This document shows positions 47,975 through 56,632 of a stretch of 64,000 nt of DNA, one piece after another. This stretch comes from Acidobacteria bacterium Ga0077551 (lineage in GTDB: Bacteria; Pseudomonadota; Alphaproteobacteria; Caulobacterales; Hyphomonadaceae): contig LNFC01000006.1 of assembly GCA_001464545.1 (NCBI GenBank), forward strand, positions 53,632-117,631. The letters are read 5' to 3'. Position 1 is the stretch's first letter; the number at the start of each line of letters is the position of its first letter. Under the pieces are notes generated by a model that saw nothing but the letters and a program-made list of their open reading frames with translations, searched no databases and was not told where the DNA came from. A program made the position numbers and the translations under genes.

Positions 47975-49729
47975 ATGACCATGGCCGAAGGCGCGAGTTC
48001 GAACTGGCCCGTGATGTCGATTGCGGCGGCCAATGCAGCGCTCGCAGGGCCGGGCTCCCCGGTCGAGCTGGAGGATGCCGTGATCCGCGGCGTTCCAATG
48101 AAGGTCTACAAGAACGCACCGCCCACCATCCCCTTCATCCTAGAAGCGGCCGCCGCCCAGTTCGCCGACCGGACCTACATCGTCTACGAAAACGAACGCG
48201 TCACCTTCCGCGCCCTGCATCTGGCCTCGCGGACGCTGGCTAAGGCGCTGGTGTCGGATTTCGGCATCGTGAAGGGCGACCGCGTCGCGGTCATCATGCG
48301 CAACTATCCCGAATGGCCGCTCGGCTTTTACGCTGCTCTAAGCGCCGGCGCGATCACGACACCGATGAATTCCTGGTGGACCGCCGAAGAGCTGGAGTAC
48401 GGACTGTCGTTCGTCGGCGTCAAAGCCGCGATCGTCGACGCCCAGATTTACGAGCGCATCCGGGGCATGCTCGAACGTCTGCCCGACTTGAAGCACATCC
48501 TGATTGCCCGCGAGTCCGTAGAAGAAATTGCCGATCCGCGCGTCGCCTCCCTGAATGACATTGTGGGTCATCCGAATTCCTGGGCCGACCTGCCTGACGT
48601 TGGTCCTTCCGGCGTCGAACTCGGCCCCGATGACGATGCGACGATCATGTATACGTCCGGCACCACAGGAAAGCCGAAGGGCGCTCTCGCCACGCACCGC
48701 GCCGTCATCTCCAACATGTTCAATTCGACCACGTGCCAGGCCCGCATGTACCTGCGTAAAGGCGAGCCCATCCCCGCGCCGGACCCGGAAGCCATGCGCG
48801 GCACGCTGCTTGCTGTGCCCTTCTTCCACGCGACCGGATCCTTCGCGATCCTGATCCCCTCCGCCCTGCGCGGCGACAAGATCGTGTCGATGTACAAATG
48901 GGACGCGGGCCAGGCGCTGCCGATCATCGAAGCGGAAAAGATAACGTCCGTAGGCGGCGTACCCGCGATCGCCTGGCAGCTGCTGGAACATCCGGACCGC
49001 GACAAGTATGATCTCTCGAGCATTCAGGTCATTTCCTATGGCGGTGCGCCGTCGGCGCCGGAACTCGTCTCGACGATCAAGAAGCGCTTTCCGGAAGCGG
49101 CCCCCGGCAATGGCTGGGGAATGACGGAGACCTGCGCGACGGCCACTCTGAACATCGGCGAAGACTATGTGAACCGCCCCTCCAGCGCCGGCGCGCCTCC
49201 GGGCGCAGTCGAGATCAAGATCTGCGACCCTGAGGGCAGGGATGTTCCGCAGGGCGTGGTGGGCGAACTCTGGTGCAAGAGCCCATCGAATTGCCGGCTC
49301 TACTGGAACCGCCCGGACGCCACCGCCGAAACCTTCCGCAATGGCTGGGTGGTCACCGGCGACCTTGCGCGCATTGACGAGGAAGGCTTCCTCTACCTGG
49401 TCGACCGCGCCAAGGACATGCTGATCCGCGGCGGCGAGAATATCTACTGTATCGAAGTCGAGAACGCCCTCTATGATCACCCTGCCGTGATGGACGCCGC
49501 AGTCGTCGGCATCCAGCACAAGATCCTTGGCGAGGAAGTCGGCGCCATCGTGCAGCTGAAGCCGGGCAAGAGCGCCTCCGAAGCAGAACTGCGCGCGCAC
49601 GTCGCCGGGCAGCTGGCGGCGTTCAAGGTGCCGGTTGAAATCCAGTTCCTGAACGAGCCTCTGCCGCGCAACGCAAACGGCAAGATCGTGAAGTCGGAAC
49701 TGCGCCAGCGCTTTAAAGCGAGAGCCTGA
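47975..49729 (+). CDS. AMP-dependent synthetase/acyl-CoA ligase
   Basis: The 584-residue enzyme has the adenylate-forming motifs IMYTSGTTGKPKGALATHRAV, NGWGMTETCA and GDLARIDEEGFLYLVDRAKDMLIRGGENIY, and the C-terminal catalytic lysine in NANGKIVKSEL. It activates a carboxylic acid as acyl-AMP and loads CoA; likely a fatty or aryl acid, exact substrate unknown. GGAGG stands just before two neighbouring ATGs (47975 and 47981); the first is used. The frame continues upstream without similarity. Confidence 0.9.
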   Translation: MTMAEGASSNWPVMSIAAANAALAGPGSPVELEDAVIRGVPMKVYKNAPPTIPFILEAAAAQFADRTYIVYENERVTFRALHLASRTLAKALVSDFGIVKGDRVAVIMRNYPEWPLGFYAALSAGAITTPMNSWWTAEELEYGLSFVGVKAAIVDAQIYERIRGMLERLPDLKHILIARESVEEIADPRVASLNDIVGHPNSWADLPDVGPSGVELGPDDDATIMYTSGTTGKPKGALATHRAVISNMFNSTTCQARMYLRKGEPIPAPDPEAMRGTLLAVPFFHATGSFAILIPSALRGDKIVSMYKWDAGQALPIIEAEKITSVGGVPAIAWQLLEHPDRDKYDLSSIQVISYGGAPSAPELVSTIKKRFPEAAPGNGWGMTETCATATLNIGEDYVNRPSSAGAPPGAVEIKICDPEGRDVPQGVVGELWCKSPSNCRLYWNRPDATAETFRNGWVVTGDLARIDEEGFLYLVDRAKDMLIRGGENIYCIEVENALYDHPAVMDAAVVGIQHKILGEEVGAIVQLKPGKSASEAELRAHVAGQLAAFKVPVEIQFLNEPLPRNANGKIVKSELRQRFKARA

Positions 49730-49733
49730 TCGC

Positions 49734-50756
49734 ATGACCATTACGAAAAGGCGCATCGGCGACCGGGATGTCCATCCCGTGGGCCTCGGTTGCATGAACA
49801 TCACGCACGCGTATGGGCCGCCGATTGATGAGACCGAGGCTAAGGCCCTGCTGTTGCGGGCCCTGGACCTGGGTTGCGATTTTCTCGACACGGCCACGAT
49901 TTACGGCCTCGGCCGCAGCGAGGAACTGATCGGCGAGGCGCTGGGCCACCGGCGCAAGGAATACTTCCTCGCCAGCAAGTGCGTGCTGGGTTTTCAGGAT
50001 GGCCAGCGCGTGCTCGATGCCCGGCCGGAAGCGATCAAGGCTGCCTGCGAGGCCAGCCTGAAACGTCTGCGCACGGACGTCATCGATCTCTACTACCTTC
50101 ACCGGCCCGATCCGAAGGTGCCGATCGAAGACTCCGCCGGTGCGCTGGCTGACCTTGTGAAGGACGGCAAGATCCGTTTTATCGGCCTGTCCGAGATGGG
50201 GGAGGCGCAGTTGCGCCGCGCCCATGCGGTGCATCCCGTCGCCGCCATGCAATCGGAATACTCGCTCTGGGTTCGCAATCCTGAGATTGCCGTGCTCGAC
50301 GCCTGCCGGGAACTTGGCACCGTCCTCGTCGCCTTCTCGCCGGTCGGCCGGGGCTTTCTCGCCGATCCGCCTGCCGACCCGGCGACCTTCCACGATATCG
50401 ACATGCGCCGCTTCATGTTCCCGCGCTTCTCGCCGGAATTCTATCCGAAGAATCTCGCTTTGCTGGACGAGGCCCGCGCCGTCGCCCGCGAGGCCGGCTG
50501 CACGGTCGCGCAACTCGCGCTCGCCTGGACGCTGGCGAAGGGCGACCACGTCATCCCGATCCCCGGCACCACGAAGCGCGCCCACCTCGAAGACAATCAC
50601 GCGGCGGCGTCGGCAACGCTCACCGCCGCGCAGGTCGCTCGCCTCGACTCGCACTTCGCGCCCGAACGCGCCGCCGGCCCTCGCTACAACCCGGTCGGAC
50701 AGGCAAGCGTGACCACCGAAATGTACGACTTCGAAAAGCAGGCCCATGGCGGATAA
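49734..50756 (+). CDS. Aldo/keto reductase
   Basis: The 340-residue protein has the conserved catalytic pattern of the aldo/keto reductase family: DTATIYGLGRSEELIG with the catalytic D and Y, ASKCVLG with the lysine, and DLYYLHRPDP with the histidine. The PIPGTTKRAHLEDN NADPH-binding segment follows. The closest group is the YajO/Tas-like oxidoreductases acting on varied aldehydes. It starts 4 bases after the ligase stop and overlaps the methyltransferase gene by 11 bases, so the three are probably co-transcribed. Confidence 0.9.
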   Translation: MTITKRRIGDRDVHPVGLGCMNITHAYGPPIDETEAKALLLRALDLGCDFLDTATIYGLGRSEELIGEALGHRRKEYFLASKCVLGFQDGQRVLDARPEAIKAACEASLKRLRTDVIDLYYLHRPDPKVPIEDSAGALADLVKDGKIRFIGLSEMGEAQLRRAHAVHPVAAMQSEYSLWVRNPEIAVLDACRELGTVLVAFSPVGRGFLADPPADPATFHDIDMRRFMFPRFSPEFYPKNLALLDEARAVAREAGCTVAQLALAWTLAKGDHVIPIPGTTKRAHLEDNHAAASATLTAAQVARLDSHFAPERAAGPRYNPVGQASVTTEMYDFEKQAHGG

Positions 50757-51402
50757 GCCGCCGGTTGCGCTGGAGAACCGGGGCGAGGGCGAAGACGGGC
50801 GGCGCTACTCGCCCTCCGCGGCGCGCAACCGCGAACCGATCCGCGATGTTCTGGCGCCGCTGATAACGGCGCCCGCCCGCGTGCTTGAGATCGCTTCCGG
50901 GACGGGCGAGCACGGTGCTTTCCTGACGTCGGCACTGCCACACCTCAGGTGGACCTATTCGGATATCGACTCCGACAGTCTCGCCAGCCAGCGTGCATGG
51001 CAGAAGGCCGACATCACCGGCCGCCTGACAGGGCCGCTTTGCATTGATGCGTCAACGGGCGAATGGGGCGAGGCGGAAGGCCTCGCCCAATGGGACGTAG
51101 TCTTCTCTGCCAACATGGTGCACATCGCGCCGTGGCCAGCCGCAGAAGGCTTGATCCGCGGGGCGGGGCGGTTGCTCAGGCCCGGTGGCCTGCTGATCCT
51201 CTATGGACCGTTCGCCCGCTCAGGGGGCATCGCGCCGTCGAATGCTGCGTTCGACGAAAGCCTGAAGTCCCGCAACCCCGACTGGGGCGTGCGCGATCTT
51301 GACGTTGATATCTCGCCGCGGGCCCGTGCCGCGGGCCTGGAGCTCACCGCAGTCACCGAAATGCCCGCCAACAACCTGACAGTCGTCTTCCTGCGCAGCT
51401 AA
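50746..51402 (+). CDS. DUF938 SAM-dependent methyltransferase-like protein
   Basis: The 218-residue protein has the SAM-binding motif VLEIASGTGEHGAFL and the DUF938 pattern FSANMVHIAPWPAAEGLIRGAGRLLRPGGLLILYGPF followed by SNAAFDESLKSRNPDWGVRD. DUF938 proteins look like small class I methyltransferases, but no substrate is known. Its last 4 bases overlap the convergent GFA gene. Confidence 0.9.
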   Translation: MADKPPVALENRGEGEDGRRYSPSAARNREPIRDVLAPLITAPARVLEIASGTGEHGAFLTSALPHLRWTYSDIDSDSLASQRAWQKADITGRLTGPLCIDASTGEWGEAEGLAQWDVVFSANMVHIAPWPAAEGLIRGAGRLLRPGGLLILYGPFARSGGIAPSNAAFDESLKSRNPDWGVRDLDVDISPRARAAGLELTAVTEMPANNLTVVFLRS

Positions 51403-51881
51403 GACTTCGGCTCCCATACTTCCGTATCGTGGTCAGGATGCTGGTTGTTGGTGCGGCTGATCTGCGTCGCTTCTTCCGGCATCTCGTCTTCCGTCGCGCC
51501 AAAATGCTGGAGACCCGGCAATTGGTCCATCTGCGGCAGGCGGCCTTCCATCCCCAGCTGGAAGTTCAGCGGAATGGAGGCGGGCTCATCGAAGGCGCCG
51601 ATGCTCATCGAGATGTGCTGGCTGTCGTGGTGGCGATAGTAGAGCGGCGTGCCGCAGTCACGGCAATAGCCCCGGCAGACCTTTTCCGAACTGTGGAACT
51701 CGGCCGGTATGCCGCGCATCACCTGAAAGTCCTTGAGCGGAACACCCACAAGCGCCGCGAAGAAGTTGCCGGTCGCCTTCTGGCACATGCGGCAATGGCA
51801 GACGTGCGAATTGTCCAGCAGGCCGGCGGCGAGAAACCGGACACGCCCACACTGGCAACCCCCGCTGCGCGCCTGCACCAT
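51399..51881 (-). CDS. GFA-family zinc protein
   Basis: The 160-residue protein carries the GFA zinc-binding pattern: GGCQCGRVRF, CHCRMCQKATGNFFAALVGV and YCRDCGTPLYYR. The fold is shared with glutathione-dependent formaldehyde-activating enzyme; most members have unknown activity. The C-terminal 40 residues are a hydrophilic acidic tail. It begins 4 bases after the metG stop, so the two are likely co-transcribed. The ATG at 51881 starts just before the first cysteine pair. Confidence 0.85.
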   Translation of the reverse strand: MVQARSGGCQCGRVRFLAAGLLDNSHVCHCRMCQKATGNFFAALVGVPLKDFQVMRGIPAEFHSSEKVCRGYCRDCGTPLYYRHHDSQHISMSIGAFDEPASIPLNFQLGMEGRLPQMDQLPGLQHFGATEDEMPEEATQISRTNNQHPDHDTEVWEPKS

Positions 51882-51885
51882 GGGC

Positions 51886-53613
51886 CTATTCCTTGCCGCC
51901 CCCGAACCGCTCGGTCCACTCCGCCACTTGCGTGTCCTCGATCTTCTGGAAAAGCACGTCCGGAGGCGTGATCGGAGCGCCGCGCGGGATGGCGTCCAGC
52001 AAGGAGGTGTCATTCCAGTCCGGCCAGCGGCGATTACCCTCCGGAATGCCGAGCGCATCGAGTACCTTCTTAGAGGCATCCGGGATGATCGGCTGAGCGA
52101 TGATCGCGAAGACAGCAGCGAGGTTGATCCCAGCCCGCACACCGACAGCTGCGCCGTCCACATCCGACTTGTACTTCACCCAAGGCTCGGCCTTGGTGAG
52201 ATACTCGTTACCGGCCGCCCACAGTGCCCGCGTCTCCGCTGCCGCCTTGCGGAACTCCATCGCCTCATAATATTCGTCAATCGCCTTGAGACGCATAGAA
52301 AGCTCATTCGCCATCCAGGCCTCCGCCTCGCCGGGCTCGCCGGCTTCCGGCACCTTGCCATCAAACTTCGAGGCACAATACTTGGTGATCCGGTTGACGA
52401 AGTTGCCCAGCACGTTCGCCAGGTCAGAGTTCACCGAGGCCTGGAAGCCCTCCCACGTGAACGCCGCATCTGAGCCTTCCGGCGCGTTCGCAATCAGGTA
52501 CCAGCGCCAATAGTCCGCCGGCAGAAGGCTCAGCGCCGTATCCATGAACACGCCGCGCTTCTGGCTCGTCGAGAACTTGCCGCCATACCAGGTGACCCAG
52601 TTGAACGCCTTCAGCTTGTCGACGGTCTTCCACGGCTCGCCGGACCCCAGCATCGTCACCGGGAAGCTCACCGTGTGGAACGCCACATTGTCCTTGCCCA
52701 TGAATTGAACATACTCAGTCTGGTCCGCGCCCTTGTCGCGCTTCCAGAGCTTCTCCCAATCCTTGCCGTTCGCTTCCGCCCATTCCTGCGTCGCGGAAAT
52801 GTACCCGATCGGCGCATCGAACCAGACATAGAATACCTTGTTCTCGAAGCCCGGCCGCGGTGATCCGTCTGCGGACGTTACCTTCACGCCCCAGCTGAGG
52901 TCGCGCGTGATGGAGCGCGCGATCAGGCCCTCGTCCAGCCACTTGTTGGCAATCGACACCGCCAGCGACGGCCAGGCCTTGCCCTTCTCGTTCACCCAGG
53001 CGCGGATCGTGTCCTGCATGCCGGTCTGCTGCAGGTACAGATGCTCCGTGTCCCGCACTTCGATGTTCCGGCTGCCGGTAACCGCCGAGTACGGATTGAT
53101 CAGGTCCACCGGGTCCAGCAACCGCCCGCAATTGTCGCACTGGTCGCCGCGCGCTTTCTCAAACCCGCAATGCGGACACGTGCCCTCCACATACCGGTCC
53201 GGCAGGAAGCGCCCGTCGTCCACCGCATAAACCTGTTTCGAGGTCTGCGCCTCGATCAGCCCGTTCTTCTCCAGCTGTTGCGCGAAATGCTGCGTCAGCT
53301 TGTGGTTCGCCGGCCGCGACGTCCGGCCGAACCAGTCATACGACAGAAGGAAGCCTTCGCCCGCCTTGCGCTGGATCTCGTACTGCTCGTCGCAATACTG
53401 CTGCACCGTCTGACCCGCCGCCTGCGCCGCCAGCTCGGCCGGCGTCCCGTGTTCGTCGGTCGCGCAGATGTAAGTCACGTCGTGACCCTTCAGGCGCATC
53501 ACGCGGGCATACACGTCCGCCGGCAGCATCGACCCGGCCAGGTTGCCGAGGTGCTTTACCCCGTTGATGTAGGGCAGGGCAGACGTGATGAGAATGCGCC
53601 GGGTTTGGTTCAT
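51886..53613 (-). CDS. metG: Methionyl-tRNA synthetase
   Basis: The 575-residue class I enzyme has the HIGH-like HLGN in SALPYINGVKHLGNLAGSM, a zinc knuckle with CPHCGFEKARGDQCDNCGR, the KMSKS-like KFSTSQKRGVF loop and an anticodon-binding helical domain. It charges tRNA-Met. The C-terminal tRNA-binding domain of the Escherichia coli enzyme is absent, giving the shorter form. The ATG at 53613 (MNQTRRILITSALPYIN) is preferred over the open extension to 53697. Confidence 0.96.
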   Translation of the reverse strand: MNQTRRILITSALPYINGVKHLGNLAGSMLPADVYARVMRLKGHDVTYICATDEHGTPAELAAQAAGQTVQQYCDEQYEIQRKAGEGFLLSYDWFGRTSRPANHKLTQHFAQQLEKNGLIEAQTSKQVYAVDDGRFLPDRYVEGTCPHCGFEKARGDQCDNCGRLLDPVDLINPYSAVTGSRNIEVRDTEHLYLQQTGMQDTIRAWVNEKGKAWPSLAVSIANKWLDEGLIARSITRDLSWGVKVTSADGSPRPGFENKVFYVWFDAPIGYISATQEWAEANGKDWEKLWKRDKGADQTEYVQFMGKDNVAFHTVSFPVTMLGSGEPWKTVDKLKAFNWVTWYGGKFSTSQKRGVFMDTALSLLPADYWRWYLIANAPEGSDAAFTWEGFQASVNSDLANVLGNFVNRITKYCASKFDGKVPEAGEPGEAEAWMANELSMRLKAIDEYYEAMEFRKAAAETRALWAAGNEYLTKAEPWVKYKSDVDGAAVGVRAGINLAAVFAIIAQPIIPDASKKVLDALGIPEGNRRWPDWNDTSLLDAIPRGAPITPPDVLFQKIEDTQVAEWTERFGGGKE

Positions 53614-53681
53614 GGGACGCCTCTTAACCTTTCGGATCAGGGAAGTGCGCCTTTTAGCGCCCCGTGCAACAAAGGAAAGCG

Positions 53682-54845
53682 CTACACGCGGCCCCAATAG
53701 GTTACCCGGCGCAACAGGACTTCCATTGGCCCGCGCGGCGCAAGGCTGCGCCAGATACCCGTAAACAAAAGGGATCCGATCGCCACCAGGGCTGCCACGA
53801 GGATCGCCTCGGCCGCCCCCATGGTCCCGAAGCGGTCCAGCCCATAGGCCGAGAAGATCAACGACAGAATAACCGACTGGAGCAGGTACGCCGTCAGCGA
53901 CGCGGAGCCGGCCCGCGCGAAGAACCGCCGGATTGGGCCTGCGACGCCGCCGGATACCGCTGCAATCAGCCCAACATAACCGAGCGCAGAAAAGGCCGAG
54001 AAGGCCATGATCACGCCGCTGCCAAGAATGTAGGTGCTGTCCACCGATGAAGACGCCTGCAGCAGGACCCAGGCGCCGAGCGCGCTGCCCGCAATCCCGA
54101 TCGGCAGGAACACGCGGCGCGACAGTCGCCAGATCGGCGCCATCGGCTGGTCGATGACGCCCGCCTTCACGGCCGCCAGGCCGAAACAGAAAAACCCGAA
54201 CACCGAGATGCCTTGCTGGACTATCACACTCGGCAGGACGAACGGCAGAAGTTCGAGCCGGTACAGCGCGGCGTCCCAGAAGCTGCCTTCGCCGAACGCT
54301 GCGAACGCATCGGCGTCCATCTCGTCATAGCCCGCCCCGGCCATGGCCTCCGGCGCGTAGGTCTCACCAGCCCAGATCATCCCTGCAAAGGCAAACAGCA
54401 GCAGGGTATTCAGCGCGATCAAGGCGATCCCGGTACGGACAAGTACTTTGACCGAAGCGCCCCGCAGCACGAACAGCAGGCATCCCAACAGGCCATAGCT
54501 GAGCAGGATGTCGCCGATCCAGAAGAAGATGAAATGCAGGATGCCGAGCACGATCAGCGCGGTCATCCTGCGAAAATAGCGCGGTGCAAAATCCTTCCCC
54601 GCCCGCTCGGCGGCCATTAACTGATAGGCGAGGCCCGCACCGAACATCATCGAGAACAACGGATAGGATTTCATCAGGAACAGCAGGCTGACGAGGCTGT
54701 AGGCCGCATGATCCGCGACCGTATCGAGCCCGCCATTGTGAAACCCGCTGGTAAACGGCTGGGCAAACCCGATCACGTTGACTACTGCGATGCCGAACAG
54801 GGCGAACGCCCTGAGCAGGTCAGGCATCAGGGCACGGTCTGCCAT
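53682..54845 (-). CDS. DUF418 family membrane protein (YeiB-like)
   Basis: The 387-residue protein has about ten membrane segments and the N-terminal LLRAFALFGIAVVNVIGFAQPF pattern typical of DUF418/YeiB proteins, with the C-terminal DUF418 domain (GSASLTAYLLQSVILSLIFSAYG). These resemble acyltransferase-like inner-membrane proteins, and no function is assigned. A strong ribosome-binding site (GGGGAGG) about 7 bases before the ATG at 54845 decides the start; a TTG at 54932 gives no similarity. Confidence 0.85.
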   Translation of the reverse strand: MADRALMPDLLRAFALFGIAVVNVIGFAQPFTSGFHNGGLDTVADHAAYSLVSLLFLMKSYPLFSMMFGAGLAYQLMAAERAGKDFAPRYFRRMTALIVLGILHFIFFWIGDILLSYGLLGCLLFVLRGASVKVLVRTGIALIALNTLLLFAFAGMIWAGETYAPEAMAGAGYDEMDADAFAAFGEGSFWDAALYRLELLPFVLPSVIVQQGISVFGFFCFGLAAVKAGVIDQPMAPIWRLSRRVFLPIGIAGSALGAWVLLQASSSVDSTYILGSGVIMAFSAFSALGYVGLIAAVSGGVAGPIRRFFARAGSASLTAYLLQSVILSLIFSAYGLDRFGTMGAAEAILVAALVAIGSLLFTGIWRSLAPRGPMEVLLRRVTYWGRV

Positions 54846-54961
54846 GCTGGGCCTCCCCGGAAGTAGAATGAGGCGAGTGTTGGCGAGATTGAGGCTGCTG
54901 GCAAGGCAAACCGCCTCCTGCGCTTGCGCCAAGAGGGCGATTCCGGTATCCGCAAACCCGT

Positions 54962-55037
54962 GCCGGCATAGCTCAGCTGGTAGAGCACCTGATTTGTAAT
55001 CAGGGGGTCACGGGTTCGAGTCCTGTTGCCGGCACCA
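54962..55037 (+). tRNA. tRNA-Thr (anticodon UGU)
   Basis: The 76-base sequence folds as a cloverleaf. The acceptor stem pairs GCCGGCA with TGCCGGC, the anticodon stem CCTGA/TCAGG holds the loop TTTGTAA (anticodon TGT), and the T arm contains GGTTCGAGTCC. The CCA end is encoded. A tyrosine-recombinase gene starts 87 bases after its end, so the 3' half of this tRNA is probably the attachment site of the island that follows. A second copy of the tRNA 3' end is not found up to the window edge. Confidence 0.95.
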
Positions 55038-55039
55038 CA

Positions 55040-55067
55040 ATTTGATACTTAGTACGTTGTATCAAAT
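55040..55067. repeat. Inverted repeat next to the integrase, possible recombinase or regulator site
   Basis: ATTTGATAC (55040-55048) and GTATCAAAT (55059-55067) are perfect 9-base reverse complements with a 10-base spacer, right after the tRNA. It could bind the integrase arm domain, an excisionase or a repressor. Confidence 0.5.
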
Positions 55068-55091
55068 CGGAGTTCCGGAGACGGCACCGCC

Positions 55092-55116
55092 CCTCGAGTA
55101 CAAAACGAGGTACAAA
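55092..55116. repeat. Short direct/inverted repeats before the integrase
   Basis: CGAGTACAAA (55095-55104) and CGAGGTACAAA (55106-55116) form a near-direct repeat, and CCTCG (55092-55096) with CGAGG (55106-55110) forms an inverted one. The group ends 8 bases before the integrase ATG and may be arm-type sites or an operator. Confidence 0.4.
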
Positions 55117-55124
55117 GCAGCGCG

Positions 55125-56564
55125 ATGCGGATAGTCTTGAAACACATCAGGTTGCTGCCAAACGGCAAGTTCCAATACCGGCGAGTTTGGCCCCAGGATG
55201 TGCGTGAAGCGCTTCCGGAATTGGGCCGGGAACTCAAGCGGACATTTGACGTAAATCTCGGCCGCGAAGGGGCGATCCTTAAGGCGGTAACTCTGGACCG
55301 TCAGTTCGATGGAACAGCGCGCTCGGTGCGAGACAATCGCGGGGAGCGACCTTCATGGGAAGTGATGCAGGGTGTCCGACAGTGGTACGAAGAGAACAAG
55401 AGGGACCTTGCGGCCGTCATTTTGGAGGGCGTTGCCTATGAGGCGCATGGCGGAGAAATTCTGATCGAGGAGACGGCGGCTGATCTGGAGATCGAGCGCA
55501 TTATCGAGCAGGCCGCCAAGAAGACCGGCCGAGATAATCGCGGACACCCGTCGAAGCTTTCGCTGGAAGAAAGACTGAAGATCGAAATCTTGAGCAGCGG
55601 TCACCTAAAGGCGCCGCCACTCAACGTGAGCGAAGCGTTTCGGCTCTACACTGAGAAGAATAAGGCGGGCCGAGTGGATCGGTCGGCAAAAACTGCCGTT
55701 GACCAGTTTCTCGAGTTCGCTGGAGACATCGAGATCGGCGCCATCCGCGGCCCGCAGGTCATGGACTGGCTTGATCAATTGGTGAACCAACGGGGGCAGG
55801 GCTATGAGACCGTCAAAAAACGTCTCGGTGCGATGAAGGCTATCGTCAACTTTGCCCGTAGGCGCGGTTCATTTGAAGGACCAAATCCATTCGTGGGCCA
55901 TAAGGCTCCAGAACACGCAGTTGCCACACTCGACCGGTTGCCCTTTCACAAAGTGCATCTCGACGCGATCGACCGGTATCTCGACGCCGGCGCCGTTAGG
56001 GATGAAACCCGATGGGTGATCGCGTTGTTGAAGCTGACGGGCTGCCGACCTAGCGAGATTGGCGGACTGCGCGCCGAGGACCTGTCGCTCGAAACAGAAG
56101 TCCCATACGCCATGGTGCGCTGGGGCGACGATCGGCGTCTCAAGACCTTAGATAGTGAGCGGAGGGTGCCGCTGATTGGCGCGGCGCTCGAAGCTGCGCG
56201 GCGCGCCCGGGCTCGACGAAAAACAGGTTGGCTCTTCCCCTCTTTGGCTCCGGGCTCGTCGAAACTCAATGATAATCAGGCCATCTCTGCACGCATCAAC
56301 GCAGTGATCAGGCGGGCTGGCGTGGCATCTTCGCCAAGACTTGTCTGTTACAGCTTTCGTCACACGGTGGCGGCGGCGTTGGATCAGACCCCGGGCATCG
56401 CGCATGCCGTTCGTGAGCGTGTTCTAGGGAGAAGGCGCGCTCAATATGGAGCGCGAGAGCTTCCTATAAATGAAACGCTGTTGGCGATGACGCAAGCGCT
56501 CGTGCGTCTCGGAGACACAGACGAAGTTATGTACGAACCTGGGATGCTGATAGTCGCTGATTAG
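55125..56564 (+). CDS. Tyrosine recombinase/phage-type integrase
   Basis: The 479-residue protein has an N-terminal DNA-binding part, a SAM-like core-binding helix region (SEAFRLYTEKNKAGRVDRSAK) and a C-terminal catalytic domain. Visible catalytic residues are R308 (TGCRPSEIGGL), K340 (RRLKTLDSERRVPL), R412-H413 (CYSFRHTVAAAL) and the nucleophile Y441 (GRRRAQYGA). Tyr409 stands at the usual first His, and Arg436 at the position where His or Trp is expected. It should insert the element at the adjacent tRNA-Thr. Codon use is less GC-biased than in the core genes. Confidence 0.92.
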   Translation: MRIVLKHIRLLPNGKFQYRRVWPQDVREALPELGRELKRTFDVNLGREGAILKAVTLDRQFDGTARSVRDNRGERPSWEVMQGVRQWYEENKRDLAAVILEGVAYEAHGGEILIEETAADLEIERIIEQAAKKTGRDNRGHPSKLSLEERLKIEILSSGHLKAPPLNVSEAFRLYTEKNKAGRVDRSAKTAVDQFLEFAGDIEIGAIRGPQVMDWLDQLVNQRGQGYETVKKRLGAMKAIVNFARRRGSFEGPNPFVGHKAPEHAVATLDRLPFHKVHLDAIDRYLDAGAVRDETRWVIALLKLTGCRPSEIGGLRAEDLSLETEVPYAMVRWGDDRRLKTLDSERRVPLIGAALEAARRARARRKTGWLFPSLAPGSSKLNDNQAISARINAVIRRAGVASSPRLVCYSFRHTVAAALDQTPGIAHAVRERVLGRRRAQYGARELPINETLLAMTQALVRLGDTDEVMYEPGMLIVAD

Positions 56565-56609
56565 ATTCAACTGCGACCTTGGGGGCTGCGAGTTACATCC
56601 TAACACGGA

Positions 56610-56632
56610 ACATCAGTAATACTCTCTGATGT
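56610..56632. terminator. Stem-loop between integrase and hsdR
   Basis: ACATCAG (56610-56616) pairs with CTGATGT (56626-56632) over 7 bases with a 9-base loop. It lies in the gap where the integrase and hsdR end tail to tail, and it also contains the ancestral hsdR stop codon. No strong U-tract follows on either strand. Confidence 0.35.
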
